A stretch of 64,000 nt of DNA, from NCBI RefSeq assembly GCF_000330505.1, contig NW_004443550.1, forward strand, positions 77,379 through 141,378. Reading direction: 5' to 3'. The DNA is from Entamoeba invadens IP1. Lineage: Eukaryota; Evosea; Mastigamoebida; Endamoebidae. The first letter of the stretch is position 1; each line of letters opens with the position of its first letter. Shown piece after piece: positions 10,120 through 21,200 of the stretch. The notes under the pieces are model-generated. The model was not told the origin of the DNA, searched no databases, and was given only the letters and a program-made list of their open reading frames with translations. A program made the translations under genes and the position numbers.

Positions 10120-12105
10120 TTAGTCAAGTAATCTGAAATAAGCGTTAACGACGTGTTTATCCATCATTTTCTTAAGAAAACCTCTTTCAGGTAACAAGTA
10201 CTCCAATTTTGGGGAGACGAAGAATTGTGTGTCGACGACTGGCAATAACTTTCCGAGTAAAATCTTTCTTTGGTTTGTTGTGAGTTCCAAACATCCGATT
10301 TCCTTTTCATTCAAAATAGTTTCTGGGTTGCTCTCGATCTTCTCATTGACCTTTTGAATAGTTTCGAAGTTCTTTACTTGAATATCCAAGAAGAGTGGCA
10401 TGATCTCCGAGTACTCTCCTTCTGTTGTGAAGTACAACAAGTTCTCTCCATATCGTGAATTCCTCCTCATTTCTCTTCCTTTGAGCTCGGCCATCCTCTC
10501 CGCCACCAATTCCTCAATCTTCGAAAGATCTATAAAATCGAGTTGAGGAACTCCTTTGAATAATTTCGCTTCACCATTGATATCAGTGCGAAATGTAGTG
10601 TTAAAGTAGTTTAAAATTGGCGATTGCTTTGACACGACGAGTGACGCCAAAGTGCTTGGGATGTTATTAAATGATTGTGGTGGTAAGACGGAGATCAATT
10701 GTTCCATTGGCAGAATTGGTTCATCTGGCTCGAAGAGACCTTCTTGATTCAAGTCGATGTATTTATAGATGTCTTCTGCAAAGGGGGCGTAGTGTTCTGG
10801 ATAGAACCATCTCCATGATGGAACACCTACAGTGTAGTACTGAAAGACCCAAAAGAGGCCTTCTATATATTCCCCAACTATTTGTTTATAAAAGTTTTCT
10901 GTGTTGTTTGCCTTACCAAAGTGTGTGTCATAATATCGAGTATGATAGCCTTGTGTATGGATCATAATAGTATCTGCAGAGTCGAAGTAAAGTCCCGCAT
11001 CATATTGTTTGACCTCTTGTGACTTCTTTGTAGTGCGCACAACCATCTTTAACAACTCACTCTCTTCTGTAGTGATTTTGGCGAACATTTCTTTTAATAA
11101 ATGTAAATTGATGTTAATGCCATTTGTCAGTCGTTTGCCCTCTTTAAAAAGCGGCCAATAGTATTTCAGAATGATTTCCATCCCGCCGCTCTGGACTTTT
11201 AAAGACGGGATTTTAGGTAAGAAGTCGTTCCCGACCAAAAATGTGATTAACACAAAGTCGTTGATCAATTCAACGCGACTGATGTCTTCCATCTTCATCT
11301 CGCACGTCTTCGCGCATTCAGTAATAAGCCAAGTACTTAACACATTTGGGTCGCATAAGATCAAATTGACTGGTTTCCCGTGTTGATTAGTACGATGGTT
11401 AAGATGGCATACATCGCAGATTATATTAGGTTTAGTGAATTCCATTTCTTCTCTTATAATGTAGACAAAGGGGAGGTTAGAAGCTAATGTTAACATTATT
11501 AAGTCTGCGTCCATCCCATAGACGCAATGCTTCAAATTGGCAAAGTCCGTGTTCTTCGACTCTTTGCGAAGGAAGTCGAAGATCTTATGTTCGCCTTCTC
11601 CAGGGACATTAGGGTTACTTAAAATGACTGACAGTGAACTCCAGTAGAGATTAGTGTCCATTCGATTCGTAACGTACGCGTGTAAAGCAACGGAAAGGCG
11701 CTCCATAAAGGGAGTCCCCGGGGTGATACAATTCGAGTCAAAAGAAGTCCCCGAGTTCCCGCGCGCACTAATGTAGCGACGCTTCCGCTGTTGGACTATC
11801 TTCGCAAAGGGACAAACCCCATCTACTGCTATATACACTAATTTCCGGGGACGAACGTAATTAATGTAATGATCAAGTTGAGCAAAGATACGATCAAATA
11901 ACTCGGCCTCAGAAACAGGTGCGACGTCGTGAGCCGGATGGGAACAGTTGTGGACTATCCCATTAAAGTCAATGAAAAAGGTGTCGAAATCTCGGCCACA
12001 GTGGTTTTGCTCGCGCAAGTCGTCTTCTTGAATGTTCTTCGGAAGATATTTGGTGTAGTCTTTACACATCGAACAGACCCATGCAAAAAAACTCGGCACT
12101 CCCAT
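10120..12105 (-). CDS. XRN-family 5'-3' exoribonuclease
   Basis: 661 residues beginning MGVPSFFAWV, the start expected for XRN nucleases, in which the N-terminus contributes to the active site. The conserved acidic residues are visible: D46 (FIDFNGIVH), D95 (AVDGVCPFAK), E170/E172 (VPGEGEHK), D199/D201 (GMDADLIML) and D294 (GNDFLP). Basic QQRKRR (about 105-110) and NCITPGTPFM (125-134) are also typical. The family degrades 5'-monophosphate RNA processively: Xrn1 in cytoplasmic mRNA decay, Xrn2/Rat1 in nuclear termination and rRNA maturation. The protein ends soon after the CR1/CR2 core and lacks the long C-terminal region of Xrn1, so it is closer in size to Rat1 or shorter. I would not decide between the two. 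It is more GC-rich than its surroundings. The 4.2-kb transposon ends 52 bases beyond its stop codon. Confidence 0.93.
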   Translation of the reverse strand: MGVPSFFAWVCSMCKDYTKYLPKNIQEDDLREQNHCGRDFDTFFIDFNGIVHNCSHPAHDVAPVSEAELFDRIFAQLDHYINYVRPRKLVYIAVDGVCPFAKIVQQRKRRYISARGNSGTSFDSNCITPGTPFMERLSVALHAYVTNRMDTNLYWSSLSVILSNPNVPGEGEHKIFDFLRKESKNTDFANLKHCVYGMDADLIMLTLASNLPFVYIIREEMEFTKPNIICDVCHLNHRTNQHGKPVNLILCDPNVLSTWLITECAKTCEMKMEDISRVELINDFVLITFLVGNDFLPKIPSLKVQSGGMEIILKYYWPLFKEGKRLTNGININLHLLKEMFAKITTEESELLKMVVRTTKKSQEVKQYDAGLYFDSADTIMIHTQGYHTRYYDTHFGKANNTENFYKQIVGEYIEGLFWVFQYYTVGVPSWRWFYPEHYAPFAEDIYKYIDLNQEGLFEPDEPILPMEQLISVLPPQSFNNIPSTLASLVVSKQSPILNYFNTTFRTDINGEAKLFKGVPQLDFIDLSKIEELVAERMAELKGREMRRNSRYGENLLYFTTEGEYSEIMPLFLDIQVKNFETIQKVNEKIESNPETILNEKEIGCLELTTNQRKILLGKLLPVVDTQFFVSPKLEYLLPERGFLKKMMDKHVVNAYFRLLD

Positions 12106-12880
12106 TGTGACTTTTCGAGTTATTTTGGTGAATTAATTTGATTCTTACACTCGAATACTATTTAGTATAATATAGTATAATATGTATTAGTTTGTTCGTA
12201 ATAATACTATTATAATATTATAATAGTAATAATTGTGTTTAATTATTATAAAAGAATAATAATATTAAGAGGTTTTATGATTATTGGTGTTCCTACTTTG
12301 TGTAGTTAATGAAATTATAATTCATGGTTGAGTTTATCATGTGTCATTATTTTGAATCTTAACTGATCAGTCAAAAAAGACAAAAAATTGTATTACTTTG
12401 GGGTTTCAAAGTTATAGATTTAATTATAATTTCGAATAATATAATAATAAATAAAAAATAATAATTAATAGTTTTGTATAGTTTATTATTATTTTAATAG
12501 TTAATTAAAAGTTTTTTAAGATAGTTATTCAAACAAAAACGAAAAAATTGTATTTAAGTTTTTATTATATTAAATTAAAAAAATGATAATTTTTTTATAA
12601 TAAATTGGGTTTTTAAAGTAATTCAATATTGTAGGTTAGCTTATTATATCCAATTATATATTATAATTAGCCTTGCACCCTAATTTATTTTTAGATTTAT
12701 TTTATGAAAAAATAATATAAAAAATCCTAATTAAACGGGGAAAATAATTTACAATAATCAATAAATAGTAAATAGTAAATAAAAAAATATAATATTTATA
12801 ATAATAATTTTGAAAAAAAAAGATAATTTATCATAATAAAATAATGGAAATAAAATTAATTATAGAACCGGGAAAATGGA
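12106..12880. other. Shared upstream region of divergent XRN and LRR genes
   Basis: AT-rich, with no coding or RNA gene signal. It must contain the 5' regulatory sequences of both flanking genes. Confidence 0.45.
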
Positions 12881-12905
12881 TATATAAATAGAATTATTCG
12901 AACTT
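12881..12905 (+). promoter_or_regulatory. TATA-like box and GAAC element of the LRR gene
   Basis: TATATAAATA (12881-12890) is followed by TTCGAACTTA with GAAC at 12900, 20-45 bases before the ATG at 12925. Order and spacing fit the three-part Entamoeba core promoter, with a very short 5' leader. Confidence 0.5.
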
Positions 12906-12924
12906 ACAATTAACACACAATAAA

Positions 12925-13863
12925 ATGATTCAATTAGATTCTTACTCAATTCTAATAGTAATGAAATACTTCAAAACGATGGAAGACTATCTCAACGTCA
13001 TATCTGTATGCAAAAAGTTTCAAGATAGTCTCTTAAAGTTTCACTTTAACCCAATACCTATTACTAGTAAAACAAAGAGACTCTTTCCAAAAATAGAAAC
13101 ACAATATATGTACAACAAAGAGGATCTTAAGTTACCAAAAGTTGCTTATATAGTGGACTACATTTCATATACATACAAAGAAACTCTTGTCGACCTTCCA
13201 TATCAGAAAGTTGTATATAAAAATGCCGTCTTTTCAAATAGAGATATGGAGATGTATAAAAAGACTCACCCAACCAGTTTAGAGCATTACTACATCAAAC
13301 ACTTTAAACTCCCAAAAAGTGTCAGTGGTATTGGACAAAATGCTTTAATTGAAGAAACAAAAATTGTTGATATGAAATTTCACGATTCACTCAAATTTGT
13401 TGGTCAACAGGCTTTTGAGGGTTTATCAAATTTGCAGACGTTGACTCTCCCAAACTCAGTGACGTCTCTTGGAGAATTTTTGTGTTATAATTGTGTAAAT
13501 TTGAAAATAGTGAAATTGCCTTTGTATTTACAAGTCATACCTTCTTCTTGTTTTGGGTTGTGTTCTTCACTTGAGACTATTGAAATACCAGATTTTGTCA
13601 CAGAAATAGGAAGATGTGCATTTTTCTCATGTAGAAGTCTTGCTACTATCGGCGTTCCCAAATCAGTTGTATGTGTTGGGGAATTTGCTTTCATGAATTG
13701 CAACACACTGAATGAACTCAGATTTTCAAAGAAATTAAATTTTGTTGGAAAAGGAGTGTTTTTAAAATGTTCCAGTCTGGTTCGACTTAAAATGCCAAAG
13801 GAAAGAATTTTATCTTGTCTTCAAATACCAGATAATTGTGTTGTTGATACAATGTACAATTAA
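12925..13863 (+). CDS. BspA-like leucine-rich repeat (LRR_5) protein
   Basis: 312 residues. The N-terminal 40 residues (LDSYSILIVMKYFKTMEDYL, then NVISVCKKF) resemble the short F-box-like leader common in Entamoeba LRR proteins. From about residue 125 there are repeated units of about 23 residues of the Treponema/BspA type: LPKSVSGIGQNAL, LKFVGQQAFEGLSNLQTLTL, VTSLGEFLCYNCVNLKIVKL, VTEIGRCAFFSCRSLATIGV and VVCVGEFAFMNCNTLNELRF. There is no signal peptide or membrane segment, so a cytoplasmic or nuclear location is likely. This is one of the largest gene families in Entamoeba and most members have no known function. Protein binding through the LRR face is the family expectation. The gene is intact and intronless, with a recognisable promoter. 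Confidence 0.9.
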   Translation: MIQLDSYSILIVMKYFKTMEDYLNVISVCKKFQDSLLKFHFNPIPITSKTKRLFPKIETQYMYNKEDLKLPKVAYIVDYISYTYKETLVDLPYQKVVYKNAVFSNRDMEMYKKTHPTSLEHYYIKHFKLPKSVSGIGQNALIEETKIVDMKFHDSLKFVGQQAFEGLSNLQTLTLPNSVTSLGEFLCYNCVNLKIVKLPLYLQVIPSSCFGLCSSLETIEIPDFVTEIGRCAFFSCRSLATIGVPKSVVCVGEFAFMNCNTLNELRFSKKLNFVGKGVFLKCSSLVRLKMPKERILSCLQIPDNCVVDTMYN

Positions 13864-14285
13864 AATTATTTTTTTAATTAAATTTGTGTTAATTTTGAAT
13901 TACAAAAACACAATTTATTTTCTTATTAATCACACATCATTTTATTTTAACAATTAGATATCTTAGGTAATATTATTAATATATTACAATAAATATCATT
14001 AAGATATTTTAAGTAAATATTATCGAATTATTTTTTAATTATTAAGTAAATACATTCACAAATAATTATGTTGCATTCATTTTAATTATAATAATGCAAT
14101 TGTGTTTTATTTTTTACATATTTGTGTCGAAAATAACAAATAACAACTTTTTAATTAATTAAAAAAATAAAATTAAAAAGTGTTACTTTAAAATATTGAA
14201 TTCACATTTTGTTTTCACAAATTGTAGTACGCATTGTTTATAAACATGTTAAATTGATTAAAATAATAACAATGAAATCAATTAT
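13864..14285. other. Short convergent intergenic region
   Basis: AT-rich spacer between the 3' ends of the LRR and TLDc genes. Nothing else seen. Confidence 0.4.
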
Positions 14286-15833
14286 TTATTTATTTAACTC
14301 GAACACAACAAAATTGTATATTTCAAAAGCCTCTCCAGCTTTTTTCCCCCATACACAGGTACTTTCTTCGCTACATCCAAATGAATTGGGTATACATCTA
14401 CACATCATTTTTTCATCGACATTCTTCCACACCTTGATATCCCCTTCTCCTATTTCAAATCGTTTTGAACTTCTCTCCGCCCCAGCTAAAAAAGCAAAGT
14501 CTTGTTTCTCCTTTTTAATCAAAAAATGGCGATTAATTATTTGACCGTTTTGTTTTAATGAGAAAATAAAACAGTTATCGTCGTGTATATAGTCTCCACT
14601 CACTTTTGCTTTCTTCGTCACTACACACCCAAAAATAGTATCAAAACCCTTTGTTGAGATAACCAAAACAAAACCATTACGGTTTGACATACATTCGGAG
14701 TATCTACTACTACATCGTTGTGAGACATCTGTCAATGAATTGAACACAGCCTTCCCGACTGTTCTTCCAGACCACTCCATGAGTTGTGCTTTGTCTTCCG
14801 CACTCAAAAATTCGGTGATTTTGGAAGTGTTCAAATTTTCGACTTTGTCAACTTTATTCGTCTCAAAATTGATTTCGACTCTCTCGGATTTGTCGCTTCG
14901 CGATTTTCGATACGATCGAGTTTTGCGATGTTTTTCATATTTGGTTGTAGGAAACGGATTTGTCACAAAATTTTCCGAGCCACTTACGGTGTTTAAATTA
15001 TTCAAATTAATTTCACCGTTGTCATCCTCAACTTTTTCAATTTTTTCTTGTTGTTTTTTATTTTCGTCTTTTTCGTCGTCGCATGACTTTGAATTTTTAT
15101 TGGAATTTGTGTTTGTCTCAATTTTGCTTTTTTCAAATTTTACATTTTGGTCGTCGTTGAAATCGTTCAAATTTCTAAAATTGGATTCTTCGGGTTCTGT
15201 CGCAGAATCTTCTGGAAACAGTTTTGGACCATTTTTAAATGGAGTTCTTTCGTCGTCATTGGAACATTTTAAAAGTGTTAAATTATTGCACATTTGGGAC
15301 ATTTTGAAGGATTGAAAAGTGTTCACTTTTGAAGGAGTCAAAGTTTCAATTTTCACGTGTGTAGCATTTTGTGTTACACTTTGTGTGACACTTTGTGTTG
15401 AATCACATTTTTGGTCCAATTTTTCAAAAAGTTTGTTTTGTTCATCGTCAACAGTTTCACTCGGACTTTCTTCAAATAAAATGTGCGTTGTCTTGAAATT
15501 TGGGAAGATGGAATTTTTCATCTTTTGTGTGAGTTCAGAGGCTTTAATGTTAAATTCATTTTTAATTTGTGCTTTTCTTAGTGTGTTTGTTGCAAGCTCT
15601 TTGTCACATCGTAATTTTTCCTTTTCAACAACCATTTGAATTGCAGTGTTTCTTGCAGTCACTATATGTTCACCATCTTCTTCACATTTTGTTTTAACCA
15701 ATTTAACAAGAGAAGTTACATCAANNNNNNNNNNNNNNNNNNNNNNNNNNNNNNNNNNNNNNNNNNNNNNNNNNNNNNNNNNNNNNNNNNNNNNNNNNNN
15801 NNNNNNNNNNNNNNNNNNNNNNNNGTTGTTCAA
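14286..15833 (-). CDS. TLDc-domain protein, N-terminus in an assembly gap
   Basis: The C-terminal 175 or so residues form a TLDc domain: MEWSGRTVGKAVFNSLTD, GFVLVISTKGFDTIFGCVV, CFIFSLKQNGQ, a basic FLIKKEKQDFAF strand, FEIGEGDIKVW and a final FEIYNFVVFEL. TLDc proteins elsewhere act in oxidative-stress resistance and V-ATPase regulation, but the many Entamoeba members have no known role. Before it are a Glu/Lys/Asn-rich low-complexity linker and a probable coiled coil (KLVKTKCEEDGEHIV to SELTQKMK). A 100-N gap (15725-15824) removes the upstream part. Beyond the gap the same strand has one open frame encoding NERVCPICENKTPKLNN, a zinc-finger-like CPIC motif, but no ATG precedes it in frame. 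Either an upstream exon is missing or the gap size is wrong. The domain call is firm; the start is unknown. Confidence 0.75.
   Translation of the reverse strand: MNNXXXXXXXXXXXXXXXXXXXXXXXXXXXXXXXXXXDVTSLVKLVKTKCEEDGEHIVTARNTAIQMVVEKEKLRCDKELATNTLRKAQIKNEFNIKASELTQKMKNSIFPNFKTTHILFEESPSETVDDEQNKLFEKLDQKCDSTQSVTQSVTQNATHVKIETLTPSKVNTFQSFKMSQMCNNLTLLKCSNDDERTPFKNGPKLFPEDSATEPEESNFRNLNDFNDDQNVKFEKSKIETNTNSNKNSKSCDDEKDENKKQQEKIEKVEDDNGEINLNNLNTVSGSENFVTNPFPTTKYEKHRKTRSYRKSRSDKSERVEINFETNKVDKVENLNTSKITEFLSAEDKAQLMEWSGRTVGKAVFNSLTDVSQRCSSRYSECMSNRNGFVLVISTKGFDTIFGCVVTKKAKVSGDYIHDDNCFIFSLKQNGQIINRHFLIKKEKQDFAFLAGAERSSKRFEIGEGDIKVWKNVDEKMMCRCIPNSFGCSEESTCVWGKKAGEAFEIYNFVVFELNK
15725..15824. other. 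Assembly gap (100 N)
   Basis: Exactly 100 N, probably a placeholder for unknown length, inside the TLDc gene. Reading frames on its two sides cannot be assumed to join. Confidence 0.95.
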
Positions 15834-15905
15834 TTTAGGAGTTTTATTCTCACAAATTGGACAAACCCTTTCATTTGTTGTTGTGAATAGAACAGAATTA
15901 TTGTG

Positions 15906-16438
15906 ATGAATATTAACGAGCTAATTTAAATATTTCTATAAGTGATTATTAACACCAAAATATAATCTAAATTATCTTGTAAATTAAATAAAAAATCGGA
16001 AGGTTTTTTCAGATTATTCATTAATTTAATATTAATTAACTTTTAATTAAATTATTATAGATATTATTTTACCAAGTTTTTAATTGTTTTATTAAAAATA
16101 TTAATTACATATGATGTATAATATGTATATAATTAAATATATTAAACATTATAATATATATATGATATATATTATATAGTTTTAATAATAAATTTTTATT
16201 TAATTTCTCATTTGTTTGAAATCATAAAAATTTCTATAGAAAAACATTTAAAACAATAATGTTTTATTTAATAAACATTTTGTGATAAATTTAATAGATT
16301 AACTTAATATCCTTTACCAATTTAATTTAACATTAGACACTGTCCTTTATCACTACATCTGAAGAAATAAATCCAATTAATTTGAAATAATATATAAATA
16401 AAAATTAATTAAAATAGCTAATTCAGTAAACATTTAAT
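15906..16438. other. AT-rich spacer
   Basis: Upstream region of the TLDc gene. No clear gene or repeat. Confidence 0.4.
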
Positions 16439-16640
16439 CTGGTTCCCGAATTATATTAAGACCAACATAATATTAAGTCAGTGGATACGGAGTGACACAA
16501 AGAATTGAAAAGAAGGCTTATAAAGACGCACTCATATTGCCCACTTGTTCATTTTTACTCACTTTTCAAATTATCCTTTGATAAATTCTCTCTCGCCCTT
16601 TTAGCAAGTGGAGTAAAACCACATCTGCACTTACACAATA
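16439..16640. repeat. Decayed relative of the GC-rich MITE interior
   Basis: CTGGTTCCCGAATT (16439-16452) is identical to the reverse complement of 43556-43569. Further blocks match in the same order (GTGGA, CGGAGTGA, ATTGAAAAGAAGGCT, then ATAAAG, GCACTCA). The MITE termini found at 43241 and 43682 are absent, so this is a copy of the interior only. Both copies can be read as peptides sharing IEKKA(Y/H)K.AL. Confidence 0.6.
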
Positions 16641-18205
16641 TAGACAATAAATGCAGTGACATGAAGACTTACAAACAGTAGAAAAAGTGGACTTCCTTCA
16701 AAAAAATAAATACAGCAAATTTTTTGTTTTGGTTAAGGTAATTGTTGTTAAGGATAATCTTTCAACACTCATATTTTTCAATTAAAATATATTATTATTA
16801 TATTTCAAAACAGTTAAACATGTTTTCATTTCTTTGTTTTAAGCTTTAATTTTCACAAAAAAACGATAAATTACTGATATTATGGTTTAATAATTTATTG
16901 TTCAATAATAAATATTTTTTTGGTATTTATATTTAAAACAAATAGAAATATGTCTTTTAACCTTACGATACTGTTACTGTTTTAAATAAAACACAAATTT
17001 TATTTTTTTTGAACTTGATTTGATATACAAAAAAAACTTACTCTTTTGAAATGTAAACAATAAACAAACCATTCACGCAAACAATAATTTATTGGTTTTC
17101 CTTTTTTTAATTTTTGGAAATGTTTTGATAAAAACACTAACAGTGATAATGTTCTCATCAACAAAACATTTTTTACCAAAAAAAATGTTTAAAAAAAAGA
17201 ATCTTAAGGTTAAATAGAGTTATTACACAATTATCAAAAAATGTACTATTTTATAGTATTTGTTTCAAGTGTTTTTATTTAGAATAACAATTTTTGAATT
17301 ATGATTAAATTTTTATCACTATTATTTTGCATTAAAACTCCAATTAACAATAACTACAAAATTTATATTAAACTTTTTTATTGTTTAAATTAATTTGATG
17401 TTTTTTACAAAAAAACAACACGAATAACATCAGTATATAAACATGTAATGATTCGAATTATTTTGTTTCCATTTTGTGAAAGAAGTTGGGCAAATATACA
17501 ATAATGAGTAAATATCAGAAAAAACTGAATATAACCCTATATTTTGTTATTTTTTTTCAATGATAAAAGACAATTATTATGTTGTCAGTTTCAGATGTTC
17601 GAATGTACATAAAATGCACTATTTTTAAATCTTTTTAAAAAGATCTAATTATTATTTATGTTATTTTTCAATTAATTTAAAATCATTCTTGATAATATTA
17701 ATAGATATTTTCTGTTTATGGGTTGTTGAGTGGATAAAAAAAAGTTAAGTTCATTCCCAAAAGTGTATAAAGTTGACTAAATTTCAGAAGTAATATAGAT
17801 TTTTTGAGAAGAATTGTCAACCCGGACTGTTGATTGGATAAAAAATGGAGGTCTTACATAAATCTTTTATTTGAATGAAGTTTCTTTTTATACTACTATT
17901 AGCGAATAATTTAGAACATATATTCACAAAACCGGATGAACTTTCACTATTTTTATCAAATAAAAAAGTTAAAATAGTATTAATATAATAACTTATTTAA
18001 ATAACAATTGTTTTCAAATTTAATAACATTAATTAAAAGAAAATTAACTTTACTTTTAATGTTCAAAATTTAATAAAAAAATTTAAAAAGTTCATATTTG
18101 TAAATTTTAAATTTTTTTATATTGACTGTTTTTTTAAAAAAAACAAAAAATAAACCACAATAAACAAACAAAACAAACAAATTAAATTTTCTTTTAGTTC
18201 ATCCT
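16641..18205. other. Long intergenic region upstream of TMK A
   Basis: AT-rich, with scattered poly-T/poly-A tracts. I found no open reading frame with family resemblance, no paired TIRs and no RNA gene. Confidence 0.4.
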
Positions 18206-18207
18206 AT

Positions 18208-18223
18208 ATTATTTAACTTTAAA
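18208..18223 (+). promoter_or_regulatory. TATA-like element upstream of TMK A
   Basis: TATTTAACTTTAAAG lies about 20-33 bases before the ATG at 18241 and resembles the Entamoeba TATA consensus GTATTTAAAG. Weak on its own. Confidence 0.3.
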
Positions 18224-18240
18224 GTACATTTTCACTTTTG

Positions 18241-21200
18241 ATGGCCCAACACCAGAGATATATTTTTTGGTTGATATTTAATTTCTTTCTATTTCAGCTG
18301 TTTATTTTTTCTAAAGGAGCATGTCCATCTAATTACAATATAATTTCGTCATTTGAAATTGCAGAAAGTATATGTAGAAGTTATAATGATGTGACAATAG
18401 GAAAAGATGACCCAACAATTACAACCAAAATTGTATTAACACTATCAAATAATGCAGTGATGTACCCATATGATAATACTGACTTTAAATGTATAGCAAA
18501 TGGGGTGTTAAATCAAACCGGATCGTCTATGATTGAGGCTCCGAGTGGCTTGACTTATTTTCAAAACGGGTGTATATTTGAAATGCACGACAAATCAAAT
18601 TATACAACATCAGGAGAGGCGTATTTTAATAACAATTCCATTTCAGTGTTCTACCAAGAATCCAAATTTTATATTCAAGGAACAATAATGGGGGTTGCAT
18701 CTAACGCAACATTGACATTGACAGACAACTCTGTTGTTTACTCCAAAAATACCATTTCTGTAAATTCAAAAGGAACTTTCGAGATGAATACAAACTCGAT
18801 GGCCAAAGCTTCAAATTTTAATGTGAAAAATTCAAGTGTTTTGATCAAAAATAATGCACATGTAAATTTAAATAAACAATTTAAAACAGAACAAACTTCT
18901 TCAATAAAAATGATTGGAAATAGTCAACTGAATTTTATTGAAACGTATTCAACTGAACCACAATTTTGGATCACAGACTCTACAATAATGGTCATTGAAA
19001 ATTACGTCCAAATTGTATTACCAAAAACTGCTGACATTAAAAACTCGACTTTAAAGATGAGTGGAAATTCGCGGATAACAAGTGAAACATTTAAAATCGA
19101 GGTGAACGGCACTTTGGAGTTTTTTGATCAAATTGAAAGTGTCAATACAATAATAACAGACCAAAAGGATGTTTCAAATGGATTATTTGAGAAACTTTCA
19201 ACTTCAAATTTTGAGTGTAATAACGCCAATATTGTTGTTGATAAAAAATCTTTTATAAGTAATTCACTGACATCAACTTTAACACAATGCACTATTAAAA
19301 ATACAAAGAGAAGTATTCGTGACATCCCAATTCTCTTTACAAAATCAGTTTTGATTAGTTCTTTGACTTCAACAAGCACGCAAGAGTTTGATTTAATGTT
19401 TACTGAAGAATTATCACCAGATGTTAACATGGAGGGTATTACTAAATTCACACCACCCGGTGCTAAAAGTGGTTATTTGATTCGATTTGGCACTTCACAA
19501 AAAGTGTTTTGTCACTTGAAGGCAGTCAATTTACTCACAAACAGTCGAACGTATTTTGAACCGTATTGCCCATGTGAAGGAAGCAATTGTTATATAACTC
19601 CGCTTCCTTCATTGGATTCTATAATTATTTATGAGACAATTAAAAGTGAAATCCAACCAGAATTTAGAAACACCAAATTTTTAAAATCAATTAAAACGGC
19701 AAACGAAGATGTCGAGACAGAAAGTGTTGGTATTCAAAATATTCAAATGTCATTTGTGAAAATAGTGAAACCTTTTATTGTGAGCATTCCACCACAAAAT
19801 ACTCCAATACAATTAACAATTAATTCCCTTTCTAAAACGGTTCTTTTCATATCAAAAGATAGTCTTACACTCAACGAAGTGATTTACTCTGCTGGTATAA
19901 GTCAAAATGGCGTTTTTAAAATGGTTTTTGGTATGAAATGTGAAAGTGGGACTTTTGACACAAATACACAGACATGTGGTGAAAGTCAGACAATAAAATG
20001 TTATGATCAAAATTGTTTGAATTGTTCTTACGGCGCGACTGAATGCCTCAGATGTCCACAAGATTATTCAGTTGTCAATGGAATGTGTGCGAAAATTGAA
20101 AATTGTTTGTATCAAAAATTCAATTTGTGTATCAAATGCAAAGAAAATTATATTTTCAAATATCCAAATTGTGTTCCAGTAGGCGATTGTTATTTATATA
20201 ACAGAGATGGTACTTGTAATATATGTAACATACAACAAAAATTAATTTTAAAAGAAGGTGTATGTCAACAAGTTGATCCCAATTCTGATGCCAATTCTGT
20301 AACATCCATCACTTCTTGTATACAAGGTTTTAGAGTCAGTCAATATTCTTGTGAATCATGTAATGATGTGATTACGCCTCTAAAAAGTACATTCTATTGT
20401 ATGTCAAATGTACCCACAAAATGCGTGCCAAATTATTCAATTACATATACAGACCTTACAACATGGTCTTGTACAATCAATGAAAAATGTGATTCTGGTA
20501 ATGATGAAAACGGACGCTGTGCAAATGTGATTGAAAAATGTTCATATATAACAAACGGGAAATGTGTTGAATGTGCAAAAGACTATATGTTGTCCAATAA
20601 TAAATGTCAACAAAATTCAAATAAATTATGTGAAGTATCGAGTTCTTTTGATTGTCTTCGTTGCATAGACAATTACTATTTCGACTCAAATACAAGGAGT
20701 TGTTTGAAGTGTTCTCCGGAATGTAAGACTTGTTTATCTACAGCAACAACATGTCTTTCATGTTACAACGAGACTTATCTTTCAGATGGGACGTGTAAAT
20801 CAAATGACAATTTGGTTGGTATTTGTGACAAACTTTCCATTACTGGGGGATGTGTAATTTGTGCAGATAAATATTATAGGAGTGGCTTTGAGTGTTTTGA
20901 ATGTTCCTCAAAATGTGCGACTTGTCAAGACAAAGAGACTTGTTACACATGTGCAGAGTCGTTTTACATGACTATAAATGGTGATTGTCTACCTTTCAGT
21001 CAACTTGAAGAACTATGCGAAGAGAAAGTGACTCAAAATGGGTGTGCGAAGTGTAAAAATGGGTATTACCGAATAAATGGAAATGAGTGTAAAAAGTGTA
21101 ATTCAAATTGTTTTACATGTTCTATAGAAAAAGTGTGTACCTCATGTTATGCTAATCATTTGTTAAATGAAAACAACATTTGTAAAAACGTGTCAGAAGT

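Noticed and set aside
14740..15639. Open frames opposite the TLDc gene
   Set aside because: Antisense of Glu/Lys/Asp-rich coding sequence gives Phe/Ser-rich artefacts.
18238..18240. TTG codon as start of TMK A
   Set aside because: The next codon is an ATG that leads straight into the signal peptide; Entamoeba initiates at ATG.
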